From Deltaproteobacteria bacterium (GTDB taxonomy: Bacteria > Desulfobacterota > Binatia > Binatales > Binataceae), in NCBI GenBank assembly GCA_021799555.1, contig JAJZAG010000006.1:1-28720 (forward strand): 28,720 bases of DNA, read 5' to 3'. The position numbers were made by a program, and so were the translations under genes. Shown here piece by piece: positions 1 to 7,675 of this stretch; the stretch's first letter is position 1; the number at the start of each line of letters is the position of its first letter. The notes below the pieces were generated by a model. That model was given only the letters and a program-made list of their open reading frames with translations. It searched no databases and was not told the DNA's origin.

Positions 1-891
1 CTCGCCGCCGAATGCGCGCGTGTAAATCTTGGCGCGCCGGCCGTGATTGTCGTCGGCGAATGCGCGGCCCTGCGCAAAGACCTTCGATGGTTCGAGGGGC
101 TTCCGCTGTTCGGTCGGCGGATCGTAGTCACAAGAGCGCACGCGAAGGGGATGGCGTTCGCCCGCGCGTTGCGCGCGCTCGGCGCCGATGCGATTGAGTA
201 TCCGACGATCGCAATTGCGCCGCCTACGAGTTACGCGGCCCTGGACCGCGCGATCGCCAGGCTCGATAAGTTCGACTGGATAATCTTCACCAGCGCAACC
301 GGAGTTGAGTCGTTCGTCGCGCGATTGCGCGCACTGGGCCACGACCTTCGGCAAATTGGGCGCGCGCGGCTGTGCGCGATCGGACCCGCGACTGCGCGTG
401 CTCTCGATAAATACGCGCTGCGTATCGCCGCGATACCGTCAGAATACAGGGCCGAGGCGATCGTTCCCGCTATAGGAGGGCGCCGGATTCGAGGCGCGAG
501 TATACTCATACCGCGCGCACAGGTTGCACGTGAAATCCTGCCGAAAATCCTGCTTGAGCGGGGAGCTCGCGCCGTTGAAGTTGCACCGGCCTATCGCACG
601 GTCCGTCCGGCTGCGCGCCAGACCGCCCGGGTCCGCGCGATGGCGTCAGCCGGTGAGATCGACCTGGTTACCTTCACGAGTTCCAGCACCGTCGAGAATT
701 TTTGTGAACTCGTCGGCGACGCGGCGCGAGGCCTCAGCGCCGCCGCAATTGGTCCGATCACTGCCGCAACCGCCGCGAAACATGGCCTAAAAGTCGCTGT
801 TGAGCCGGCTGAGTACACCACCGACGCGTTGATCGGCGCGATTCGCGCGTACTACGAAGACCGCGACAAACGGCGCGCCAGCGCTGTATAA
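1..891 (+). CDS. hemD: CobA-HemD fusion, C-terminal part: uroporphyrinogen-III methyltransferase end plus uroporphyrinogen-III synthase (5' end outside window)
   Basis: The reading frame is open from base 1, so the gene begins upstream of the window. The GTG at 43 could be read as a start, but the residues before and after it (GAPAVIVVGE, then LRKDLRWFE) match the conserved C-terminal end of SUMT/CobA methyltransferases. I therefore read a CobA-HemD fusion, an arrangement known in deltaproteobacteria and Firmicutes. From about residue 37 (GRRIVVTRA) the protein is a HemD domain of about 260 residues, with the typical FTSATGVESF and FTSSSTVENF segments in its two lobes. HemD cyclises hydroxymethylbilane to uroporphyrinogen III, and the CobA part would methylate it towards sirohaem and cobalamin. 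hemB follows in the same direction after 36 bases. HemD sequences diverge strongly, but the two motifs and the neighbourhood make the call secure. The methyltransferase catalytic core is not visible. Confidence 0.9.
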   Translation, partial: LAAECARVNLGAPAVIVVGECAALRKDLRWFEGLPLFGRRIVVTRAHAKGMAFARALRALGADAIEYPTIAIAPPTSYAALDRAIARLDKFDWIIFTSATGVESFVARLRALGHDLRQIGRARLCAIGPATARALDKYALRIAAIPSEYRAEAIVPAIGGRRIRGASILIPRAQVAREILPKILLERGARAVEVAPAYRTVRPAARQTARVRAMASAGEIDLVTFTSSSTVENFCELVGDAARGLSAAAIGPITAATAAKHGLKVAVEPAEYTTDALIGAIRAYYEDRDKRRASAV

Positions 892-892
892 T
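863..892 (+). promoter_or_regulatory. putative sigma70-type promoter for hemB inside the hemD 3' end
   Basis: A perfect TATAAT lies at 887-892 and overlaps the hemD stop codon. GCGACA at 863-868 (4 of 6 to TTGACA) sits 18 bases upstream. hemB starts at 928, about 30 bases after the likely transcription start. hemB could therefore be expressed independently of the fusion gene. This is a sequence match only. Confidence 0.4.
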
Positions 893-927
893 CGCATTAA
901 TCCCCAAGCCTGCAGATCATTCAAACA

Positions 928-1908
928 ATGGCATTTCCACTCCATCGCCCACGACGCTTTCGCCGCACCGAAACCCTGCGCCGGATGGTCAGGGAGACGC
1001 GCCTTTCGCCCGATAACCTCATTCAGCCGCTATTCGTCTGCCCGGGGCGCGGGATCAAGCGGCCCGTCCCTTCGATGCCGGGCGTAGCGCAAATGTCGGT
1101 GGACAAAATCGTCGCCGAAGCACGCGAAATTCAAACCTCCGGCGTGCCCGCGCTGATTTTGTTCGGAATTCCGGAGCGCAAAGATGCGATCGGCAGTCAG
1201 GCCTGGAACGACGATGGCGAAGTCCAGCGCGCAATTCGTGAAATCAAGGAGCGCGTACCGAATCTCGCCGTCATCACCGACGTATGTCTGTGCGAATACA
1301 CCGACCACGGGCATTGCGGCGCGGTCGCGGATGGCGACGTGGATAACGACGCGACCCTCGAACTGCTGGTACGCGAGGCGCTGTCGCACGCGCGCGCGGG
1401 CGCTGATATTGTCGCGCCATCAGACATGATGGATGGACGCGTGGGCGCAATTCGGCGCGCGCTGGACGAAAACGGATTTGCGAACATTGCGATAATGGCC
1501 TATTCGGCAAAGTTCGCGTCAGCGTTTTACGGACCGTTTCGTGACGCGGCTCAATCTGCGCCGCAGTTTGGCGATCGGCGCTCCTATCAGATGGATCCGC
1601 CCAACGGTGACGAAGCTATCCGCGAAGTCGCGCTCGATCTCGAAGAGGGCGCCGATATCGTAATGATCAAACCCGCTCTGCCGTATCTCGATCTGATCTG
1701 GCGCGTGAAGCAGAAATTCAATGTCCCAGTCGCCGCCTACAACGTATCGGGCGAGTACTCGATGATCCGGGCGGCGGGTATTAACGGGTGGATCGACGAA
1801 GACCGCGCTGTAATCGAAGTGCTTACAAGCATCCGCCGCGCCGGAGCGGATTTGATCCTGACCTACTTCGCCACCGATATCGCGCGCAAGTTACAACTCG
1901 GCCAATAG
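928..1908 (+). CDS. hemB: Delta-aminolevulinic acid dehydratase (porphobilinogen synthase)
   Basis: The 326-residue product has the normal length for HemB, which condenses two 5-aminolevulinate molecules to porphobilinogen in the cytoplasm. The Cys-type metal site DVCLCEYTDHGHCG is present (C120, C122, C130), as in zinc-dependent enzymes of the E. coli type rather than the Asp-rich magnesium type. The two active-site lysines are in AYSAKFASAFYGP (K195) and VMIKPALPYLD (K248). The N-terminal HRPRRFRRTETLRRMVRET is also typical. ATG at 928 agrees with family length, although no clear Shine-Dalgarno sequence precedes it. It follows the CobA-HemD gene, so two consecutive tetrapyrrole steps are adjacent. 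A convergent gene run ends shortly after it. Confidence 0.97.
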   Translation: MAFPLHRPRRFRRTETLRRMVRETRLSPDNLIQPLFVCPGRGIKRPVPSMPGVAQMSVDKIVAEAREIQTSGVPALILFGIPERKDAIGSQAWNDDGEVQRAIREIKERVPNLAVITDVCLCEYTDHGHCGAVADGDVDNDATLELLVREALSHARAGADIVAPSDMMDGRVGAIRRALDENGFANIAIMAYSAKFASAFYGPFRDAAQSAPQFGDRRSYQMDPPNGDEAIREVALDLEEGADIVMIKPALPYLDLIWRVKQKFNVPVAAYNVSGEYSMIRAAGINGWIDEDRAVIEVLTSIRRAGADLILTYFATDIARKLQLGQ

Positions 1909-1927
1909 AAAACCGGCCGGCAGGTCC

Positions 1928-1944
1928 GAGCGGTCCTTCCGCTC
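1928..1944. terminator. weak hairpin between convergent hemB and QueG-like genes
   Basis: GAGCGG and CCGCTC form a perfect 6-bp stem around a 5-base loop in the 47-base gap between two convergent genes. No T-run follows directly on either strand. It may contribute to bidirectional termination. Confidence 0.25.
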
Positions 1945-1955
1945 AACCCGGCGCT

Positions 1956-2729
1956 TTACCCTACACCCCGCTTGACGTGTCGCTCGTACCATGGACGCAT
2001 CGCGCCGAACGCCCGCAGCTGATGATAGGCAAGTTCATCGTCGGCGTAGCGATGCTCCGGACCGAGCACGCATCGCACGCGCGCGTGGCATCGCGGCGCG
2101 CAGTCGGGTTCGTCTTCGACGCGATGGGTCAGGCATTTCGGAACATCCCACCCAGCGGGATATGCCACCGCACCCACCGGGCACGCGGCAATGCAACTCC
2201 GCGCAGTGCACGACAGACAGGGATCGAACCCGGCCGCCGGACCTGGAGCGTCAATTTTCCGATCGATCAAAATCGCCGCTCGAAACGCGATCCACGGACC
2301 GTACACCGGATGCACGGCGACGCCCAGAAGGCTTGGCCCGGCGAGTCCGGCTGCCTTTCCGAGTTCGATAAAGTTGAGAGTCGCCTCGCCGTGCATGAAT
2401 GGATAGACGACGCGGATGGCTGCACCCGCGCTTTGCGCGGCACGCACAATCTCGTCCTCGACGATCTCGCGGGTAAAATCGTCAAGCGGATTGGTGCGCT
2501 GCCACCATCCAGGATGCGCCCGGGCGTGGCGCTTGAGCGCGGCCCACAAATCTCCACCGCCATTGGCGACGACGATTATAGTGCGCGCATCCGGCGCGAT
2601 GACGCACGCGCGATAGGCGTCGCTCACGGCAGAATCGTAGCGTTCGACCGTAACTGCCGCGACGAGATTGAGGCCGTACGGAGCTCCCGCGCGGCGAATC
2701 TTCTCAATTGTCGGATGAACCGGTTTCAT
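1956..2729 (-). CDS. QueG-related iron-sulfur protein (ferredoxin-like, epoxyqueuosine reductase family C-terminal type)
   Basis: The 257-residue protein has a Cys-rich C-terminal half. One cluster motif is C171-x2-C174-x4-C179-x3-C183-P, followed by C199, C210, C214 and C220, enough for two [4Fe-4S] clusters. This layout, with CPVGAV after the first motif, resembles the ferredoxin portion of QueG (epoxyqueuosine reductase). QueG normally has C-x2-C-x2-C at this site and is about 310-380 residues long. The protein is therefore a shorter relative, and queuosine synthesis is not established. Residues 1-160 lack recognisable cobalamin-binding features. It is the last gene of a minus-strand run, 12 bases after the thioesterase gene. 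Similar proteins are commonly annotated only as ferredoxin or hypothetical. Confidence 0.65.
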   Translation of the reverse strand: MKPVHPTIEKIRRAGAPYGLNLVAAVTVERYDSAVSDAYRACVIAPDARTIIVVANGGGDLWAALKRHARAHPGWWQRTNPLDDFTREIVEDEIVRAAQSAGAAIRVVYPFMHGEATLNFIELGKAAGLAGPSLLGVAVHPVYGPWIAFRAAILIDRKIDAPGPAAGFDPCLSCTARSCIAACPVGAVAYPAGWDVPKCLTHRVEDEPDCAPRCHARVRCVLGPEHRYADDELAYHQLRAFGAMRPWYERHVKRGVG

Positions 2730-2741
2730 ATCCGCAAAAGC

Positions 2742-3152
2742 TCAGGAGACGGCGTACGTAACGAGCGCGTCCGCGACGCGAGCCCCGGCGCGATCGCGGA
2801 TTTCGACCGCGATACTGGCGAGCCGTCTGCCAGCGCGCGTGACCGAGGCCTTCGCGACCAGATCGCTCTGAACGGCCGGCCCCGTGAAGTTTATCGACAT
2901 CGCAACCGTCGCGCTGCGCGTCGTCTGTTCAAGGCTCCATACCGCCGCGCACGCCGTGAAATCGGCCAACGCCGCGATAGCACCGCCGTGGACGGGCGCG
3001 CGATGACCGCCGTCGTTCAAAATCGCCGGCCGAAACGGCATCCGCGCCACCGCGACGCCGTGCTCGGCCGATTCGATTTTGAGTGCGAGCATTACGGCAA
3101 ACGGCGCGCGCTCTATCGATTCGAAGGCCTCTGCGCGATCATTCATCGGCAT
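2742..3152 (-). CDS. Hotdog-fold (PaaI-type) thioesterase
   Basis: The product is a small single hotdog domain. The signature VHGGAIAALADF carries the HGG turn and the downstream acidic residue typical of PaaI-type acyl-CoA thioesterases. The later segments TVAMSINFTGPA and KASVTRAGRRLASIAVEI are the usual central strands of the fold. The substrate cannot be read from sequence. I prefer the ATG at 3152 (136 residues) because a GGAG lies about 12 bases upstream. The frame extends to a GTG at 3188, which would overlap the HAD stop codon, and a second ATG lies at 3146. It sits between the HAD hydrolase and the QueG-like gene, probably co-transcribed. Confidence 0.8.
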   Translation of the reverse strand: MPMNDRAEAFESIERAPFAVMLALKIESAEHGVAVARMPFRPAILNDGGHRAPVHGGAIAALADFTACAAVWSLEQTTRSATVAMSINFTGPAVQSDLVAKASVTRAGRRLASIAVEIRDRAGARVADALVTYAVS

Positions 3153-3181
3153 CGCGATTGCTCGCTCCGCTGCGCTCCCGG

Positions 3182-3937
3182 TCAGCACCCGAGGCGATCG
3201 GGCAACTCGGCAAGATCTCCGATCTCGATTTCCGGCGCGACGATCCCCTCCGGAAATGGCTTGCGGTGCTTGTTGATCCAGGCGACGTGAATTCCCATCC
3301 GCTTCGCCCCCAGTACATCTTCATGTGGCGTGTCGCCCACAAACAGGACCTCGTGCGGCGCGAGACCCAACGCGTCGAGCGTATGCCGAAAGGCCTCAGG
3401 ATGCGGCTTGCGCAGGCCGAGCTCCGCCGAGATCACCACCACGTCGAACAGCTCGCGGATTCCGGTGTCATGCATGATTTCATGTCCGGTCGCAGCGTCG
3501 TCGAAATTCGAAAGCAGCCCGAGCCGGTAATGGCGGTGCAGGCGTCGGACCGCATCGAGCCGCGGGGCAGGCGCCGCAGTGACCTCACGAACACGTGTCA
3601 TATGGGCGAGCCGCAGACGTTCGGCCAGTGGAGCGACGAGCGCTGGCTCGACACCGATCCGATCGAGCGTGCGCTTGAAGCGCTCCGAGCATGAGATCTC
3701 AATCTCGTCGCGCGCACGCGCGGCAAAAATCTCCTCATAGACCTTGCCCTGCGCGTCCATGAACGACTCTGGATCAAAGCGCTCTCCGAGTGATTCCGCG
3801 AGAATTGGGAATAATATTGGCGCGGTGCTGCGGAACTCGCGTCCGCGCCATGACATCATCGGCAGCAGCGCGGGGTTCCACGTCACCAGCGTATCGAAGA
3901 GGTCAAGGATGATCGCTTTGAAGCCCGCGTCAGCCAC
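3182..3937 (-). CDS. HAD-superfamily hydrolase (subfamily IA)
   Basis: All four HAD motifs are present in this 251-residue protein: LDLFDTL (nucleophile D12 and acid/base D15), LLSNFDD (S143), GLRKPHPEAF (K177) and FVGDTPHEDV (D202, D207). The helical cap lies between motifs I and II, at about residues 20-110, the subfamily IA arrangement shared by phosphoglycolate phosphatases, haloacid dehalogenases and pyrimidine nucleotidases. The active-site motifs indicate phosphatase chemistry, but the substrate is unknown. The GTG start at 3937 overlaps the stop of the upstream DUF4149 gene by 8 bases, which implies translational coupling. No Shine-Dalgarno sequence is needed to support this start because the frame begins with the conserved motif I strand. 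Confidence 0.88.
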   Translation of the reverse strand: MADAGFKAIILDLFDTLVTWNPALLPMMSWRGREFRSTAPILFPILAESLGERFDPESFMDAQGKVYEEIFAARARDEIEISCSERFKRTLDRIGVEPALVAPLAERLRLAHMTRVREVTAAPAPRLDAVRRLHRHYRLGLLSNFDDAATGHEIMHDTGIRELFDVVVISAELGLRKPHPEAFRHTLDALGLAPHEVLFVGDTPHEDVLGAKRMGIHVAWINKHRKPFPEGIVAPEIEIGDLAELPDRLGC

Positions 3938-4397
3938 GACGGCTCAGCGCCTCTGCGGTTGTAGCCAGCGCTGCAAGATTGAGCAGCAGAACAGCGCCGT
4001 TCAGATACACCGATAGCTGATGCAGATGGTCGAACTCCGCCCTCACCGCCGGATCGGGGTTCTGCTCTTCCGAAACGCCGCGAACCGCGTCAACTCGAGG
4101 CCGGATAACCGCGCCCGCATAGAATGTCAACCCGAGCGCGAGCGCGAGCGCCACCGCGCTCATACCCCACCATAGCCGCGCTTCGCGCACTGCGGTGAAA
4201 TAGATTGCTAAGGCCAGCGCGATCGTGCTCGCGACATAGCCCAGCGCGTAATAGCGTGGAAATATCGCATGTACGACTTTTCCCGCCTCAGTGATCGGAA
4301 GCTGTCCAAAAACCGCCGGCGCCGTGAAGAAGGAAAAAAACACAATCCCGCCGAGCCAGCACCCTATCGCTAGAAGATAAAGAAATAAGGCAATCAT
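3930..4397 (-). CDS. DUF4149 (TMEM205-like) integral membrane protein
   Basis: This 155-residue protein has four hydrophobic segments at about residues 1-25, 50-70, 76-98 and 128-148. The N-terminal pattern (WLGGIVFFSFFTAPAVFGQL) and the following FPRYYALGY are typical of DUF4149, a family related to eukaryotic TMEM205. Its function is not established. The stretch VDAVRGVSEEQNPDPAVRAEF before the last helix is the hydrophilic loop usual in this family. It lies between DUF2203 (33-base gap) and the HAD hydrolase (8-base overlap), so it probably belongs to one transcript. Topology is inferred by eye. Confidence 0.8.
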   Translation of the reverse strand: MIALFLYLLAIGCWLGGIVFFSFFTAPAVFGQLPITEAGKVVHAIFPRYYALGYVASTIALALAIYFTAVREARLWWGMSAVALALALGLTFYAGAVIRPRVDAVRGVSEEQNPDPAVRAEFDHLHQLSVYLNGAVLLLNLAALATTAEALSRRG

Positions 4398-4430
4398 GCT
4401 TGGTTTTAAGCCCCGTGCGTCTGCGTTGCG

Positions 4431-4862
4431 TCAGTTCAGCCACGGCTTTGGAGCGCCAGGCAGCTGGCGGCGCGTCGCGTAACCTCCCTCAATCGGGTGC
4501 CACGCGATTACGCATCGTTCGCCGAACTGCCAGCACAGAAAGGCCACCTCTTCGCCGTTGTCAAAAGGGAAATCAATCAAGCCCTGATCGATATCTTTGA
4601 GAACACAGCCCATTTCCTCAATCTGCTCGACGGCCTGCGACATCCGGCCCGTGGGCTCTTCCAGTTCGGGATGTAATGCCACAACCTCGGATAACGTACG
4701 CTGCAAAATCTGCGGATTAGAAACCGCGATCTCGTTGATTCGCTCCCGTACCTCATTCGCCCTAACCTGCAAGTCGCGCACGATAATCTCAAGACGCGGA
4801 ATGAGACTGTTGGCTTCGTCCGGACTGAACAATTTTTCGAACCGCGGTTTGGACAAGCTCAC
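4431..4862 (-). CDS. DUF2203 family protein
   Basis: The protein is 143 residues long, the usual size for DUF2203. Diagnostic features are the N-terminal FSPDEANSLIPRLE, a central helix, and the C-terminal block CVLKDIDQGLIDFPF, then EVAFLCWQFGE and IAWHPIEGGYATR. The family is widespread in bacteria, often near unrelated housekeeping genes, and has no assigned function. The frame starts at GTG 4862 directly before the conserved N-terminus. It is the first gene of the five-gene minus-strand run and is divergent from lon across a 148-base intergenic region, so the promoter for the run should lie in 4863-5010. Confidence 0.85.
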   Translation of the reverse strand: MSLSKPRFEKLFSPDEANSLIPRLEIIVRDLQVRANEVRERINEIAVSNPQILQRTLSEVVALHPELEEPTGRMSQAVEQIEEMGCVLKDIDQGLIDFPFDNGEEVAFLCWQFGERCVIAWHPIEGGYATRRQLPGAPKPWLN

Positions 4863-4890
4863 CTCGCCAATGGCGCCGGGCGCGATGCGT

Positions 4891-4918
4891 GGTTACCTTA
4901 GGATTCGGAGGTTACCTT
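4891..4918. repeat. two direct copies of GGTTACCTT upstream of lon
   Basis: GGTTACCTT occurs at 4891-4899 and again at 4910-4918, with start points 19 bases apart (just under two helical turns). The second copy overlaps the putative lon -35 element. It lies in the divergent DUF2203/lon intergenic region. It could be a tandem regulator site; nothing identifies the regulator. Confidence 0.35.
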
Positions 4919-4940
4919 GTCAGCCCGGTACCCATATATT
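4912..4940 (+). promoter_or_regulatory. putative lon promoter
   Basis: TTACCT (4912-4917) and TATATT (4935-4940, 5 of 6 to TATAAT) are separated by 17 bases, about 70 bases upstream of the lon ATG. The -35 match is weak (3 of 6), which would fit activator or alternative-sigma dependence. No CIRCE or sigma32 consensus is visible here. Confidence 0.4.
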
Positions 4941-5010
4941 ACGGTAAACGTCGGATTGGGTGGAAGTGACGGGCTGCCGCATCCCCTCCGAACGAGGTTT
5001 CGAACGTCCT

Positions 5011-7461
5011 ATGGCGGATAAACCCAAAGGGGAAAAGCGCTTTGATATCGAGGAAGACCTGAGCAAGGTCGAGGTTCCCGATGTGTTCGCGGTGCTGCCA
5101 CTGCGCGGAATCGTCATTTTCCCAAACCAGATTCACCCTTTTCTTGTCTCGCGGCCGTCTTCACTGAAACTCATCGAGGACGTCGGGCAGGCGCAGAAAA
5201 TTATTGCGCTCGCGGCGCAGCGAAACCCCGAAGAAGAGACGCCCGGCGCCGACGGTCTTTACCGCTACGGCACCGCAGTGCGGATTCTAAAGATGCTGCG
5301 ATACCCGGATCACAGCGTGCGAGTGCTGGTGCAGGGGATCGCGCGGATCGAGCTGACCGATTTCATCCAAACCGAACCATACTTCGTGGCTCGCGCTACT
5401 CGGGTGGTCGATCGGGTCGCCGCCGACGACAAGGAAATCGAGGCTCTGCACGCGCATCTGGTGAGCCAGTTCTCCAAATTCGTCTCACTGGTTCCGTACC
5501 TACCCGACGAGCTGCAAGTGATGGCGATGCAGGTGCGCGAAGCGGGTCGGCTTGCCGATATGGTGGCGTCCTACCTGAAAATCGCCGTCGAAGAGTCCCA
5601 GGATCTCCTCGGCACCGTGGACGTGCGCTCGCGTCTGGAAAAATTAATCGCGATTTTAGGCCGCGAGATAGAGCTGCTCGAACTCGGCCACAAAATCCAG
5701 TCCCAGGTCCAGACCGAACTCAACAAGAACCAGCGCGAGTATTACCTGCGTCAGCAACTCAAAGCGATTCAAAAGGAACTAGGAGAAGGTGACTCGCGCA
5801 CCAGCGAGATCGACGAACTCGAAAAGAAAATCGAAGACGCCAAGATGCCGCCCGAAGCGCGCAAGGCCGCCGACAAGGAACTTGAACGGCTGCGCATGAT
5901 TCCGCCCGAGTCGGCCGAGCATACCGTCGTCCGTACCTATATCGACTGGCTCGTGAGCCTGCCATGGAGCGTCTCGACGGAGGACAACCTCGATATTGCC
6001 AACGCCCGCAAGGTGCTCGACGAGGACCACTACGACCTCGAGAAAATCAAAGAGCGCATCCTCGAATTCCTTGCGGTGCGCAAGCTCAAGAAAGACACCA
6101 AGGGTCCAATTCTTTGCTTCGTCGGGCCTCCGGGAACCGGCAAAACTTCCCTCGGCAGGTCGATCGCGCGCGCTCTCGGACGCAAGTTCGTGCGCCTGTC
6201 GCTCGGCGGAATCCGCGACGAGGCCGAAATCCGCGGCCATCGCCGCACCTACATCGGCTCGCTGCCGGGCAGGATCATTCAGGGACTGCGCAACGCCGGC
6301 TCGAATAACCCGCTGTTTATCCTCGACGAAGTTGACAAACTCGGCGCGGATTTTAGGGGCGATCCCGCTTCGGCGCTGCTCGAGGTCTTGGACCCCGAAC
6401 AAAATAACTCGTTCTCCGATCACTACCTCGACGTGCCCTTCGATCTCTCAAAAGTGCTGTTCCTGACGACGGCGAATATACTCGACCCAATTCCGCCCGC
6501 GTTGCGCGACCGGATGGAAGTGCTTGAACTGCCCGGCTATACCGAGGAAGAAAAGCTGCAGATCGCGGAGCGGCATCTCATCCCGAAACAACTCGAGGAA
6601 AACGGTCTCGGCGACTCGCAGATTAAGTTCACCGACGGAGCGGTAGCCGAGATTATCCGCAGCTACACGCGTGAAGCGGGACTGCGCAACCTCGAGCGCG
6701 AGATCGCCCGCGTATGCCGCAAAATCGCACGCGCGACCAGCGAGGGCGGCGCAATGCCCGCGCAGATCACCGCGGAGGACATCTCGCGTTATCTAGGTAT
6801 GCCGCGGTTCTTTTCGGAAGTCGCCGAACGTACCAGCGAAACTGGCGTCGCAACCGGGCTCGCATGGACGCCTAACGGCGGCGAGATCATGTTTATCGAA
6901 TCCACGCGAATGGCCGGTCAGAAGGGCCTGACCCTCACCGGATCGCTCGGCGACGTGATGAAGGAATCCGCGCAGGCCGCGATGTCGTACGTCCGCTCAC
7001 GCGCCGAGCGGCTTGGCATACCGCCCGACTTCTTCGAAAAGTCTGATATCCATGTCCACGTTCCCGCCGGAGCGATCCCCAAGGACGGACCTTCGGCCGG
7101 TGTCACTTTGGCCGCGTCCCTAGCCTCGCTGCTGAGCGGTCGCCCGATCAGGTCCGACGTCGCGATGACGGGAGAAATCACGCTGCGGGGCAAGGTGATG
7201 CCAGTGGGCGGAATCAAGGAAAAAGTCCTGGCCGCGCGCCGTGCTGGAATCAAGACGATCATTCTGCCGCGCCGCAATGAACGCGACCTCGAGGATATTC
7301 CCGCCGAAGTGCGCGGCGAGCTCAAAATGATCTTCGTCGATACCGTTGACGAAGTACTTGCCGCCGCCCTGGTTAACGGCGAGACGGCGCGCGCGACTCC
7401 ACCTGGAGCTGGCGCAGCAGTTGAGGCGGCCGCCGCTCCGTCGCGCACTGTGTTGCATTGA
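5011..7461 (+). CDS. lon: ATP-dependent protease Lon (LonA type)
   Basis: The 816-residue product is a full-length LonA. It starts with the substrate-binding LON domain (about 25-230, from FAVLPLRGIVIFPNQIHPF), followed by a helical region and the AAA+ module with Walker A GPPGTGKTS (372-380) and Walker B LFILDEVDK. The C-terminal serine-lysine protease domain contains PKDGPSAGVT with catalytic S695 and GGIKEKVLAA with K738. The 43-residue spacing of the dyad equals that of E. coli Lon. Lon degrades misfolded and regulatory proteins in the cytoplasm. I chose ATG 5011 because the frame's earlier GTG at 4960 adds a non-conserved 17-residue extension and lies close to the putative promoter. The last 30 residues are an Ala/Pro-rich tail not needed for catalysis. 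It is a single-gene unit beside other proteostasis genes. Confidence 0.97.
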   Translation: MADKPKGEKRFDIEEDLSKVEVPDVFAVLPLRGIVIFPNQIHPFLVSRPSSLKLIEDVGQAQKIIALAAQRNPEEETPGADGLYRYGTAVRILKMLRYPDHSVRVLVQGIARIELTDFIQTEPYFVARATRVVDRVAADDKEIEALHAHLVSQFSKFVSLVPYLPDELQVMAMQVREAGRLADMVASYLKIAVEESQDLLGTVDVRSRLEKLIAILGREIELLELGHKIQSQVQTELNKNQREYYLRQQLKAIQKELGEGDSRTSEIDELEKKIEDAKMPPEARKAADKELERLRMIPPESAEHTVVRTYIDWLVSLPWSVSTEDNLDIANARKVLDEDHYDLEKIKERILEFLAVRKLKKDTKGPILCFVGPPGTGKTSLGRSIARALGRKFVRLSLGGIRDEAEIRGHRRTYIGSLPGRIIQGLRNAGSNNPLFILDEVDKLGADFRGDPASALLEVLDPEQNNSFSDHYLDVPFDLSKVLFLTTANILDPIPPALRDRMEVLELPGYTEEEKLQIAERHLIPKQLEENGLGDSQIKFTDGAVAEIIRSYTREAGLRNLEREIARVCRKIARATSEGGAMPAQITAEDISRYLGMPRFFSEVAERTSETGVATGLAWTPNGGEIMFIESTRMAGQKGLTLTGSLGDVMKESAQAAMSYVRSRAERLGIPPDFFEKSDIHVHVPAGAIPKDGPSAGVTLAASLASLLSGRPIRSDVAMTGEITLRGKVMPVGGIKEKVLAARRAGIKTIILPRRNERDLEDIPAEVRGELKMIFVDTVDEVLAAALVNGETARATPPGAGAAVEAAAAPSRTVLH

Positions 7462-7464
7462 ACC

Positions 7465-7486
7465 AAAAAACGTGGGCCACACCACG
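7465..7486 (-). terminator. hairpin followed by T6 on the minus strand, just after lon
   Basis: On the minus strand, CGTGG and CCACG form a 5-bp stem with a 6-base loop (7471-7486), followed at once by TTTTTT (7465-7470). This is an intrinsic-terminator shape that points into lon, against the direction of both neighbouring genes. It could stop antisense transcription or end an unannotated minus-strand RNA. It may also be chance. Confidence 0.35.
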
Positions 7487-7675
7487 CCCGGCTTTGACTC
7501 GACGCTTCGAGGGCGTAAGCATGGCTGCAAAGGTCTGAGTCGGCGTCTCGTACTCCTGCGTTGTCGCTTTTGCGGTCCTCGTAAAACTTACGAACGGATG
7601 AATGCTTGCCAACTGAGCCCGTTTGCTTCCCGTACGCATTGGAATACCCTATGAGAGAGGCTTCGGTGGCGCTTC
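7487..7675. other. non-coding gap between lon and the LysM gene
   Basis: I find no supported gene here. Short frames on both strands have no recognisable motif. A promoter for the LysM gene probably lies here, but no convincing -35/-10 pair stands out. Confidence 0.5.

Noticed and set aside
2215..2240. GGGTTCGATCCC on the minus strand, resembling a tRNA T-arm
   Set aside because: It encodes the GFDPC segment of the QueG-like Fe-S motif; only three stem pairs form and no other tRNA arms exist.
1788..3290. A 500-codon open frame on the plus strand
   Set aside because: It runs antisense to the QueG-like and thioesterase genes, has Arg/His/Pro-rich low-quality composition and no motif. Long antisense frames are expected at this GC content.
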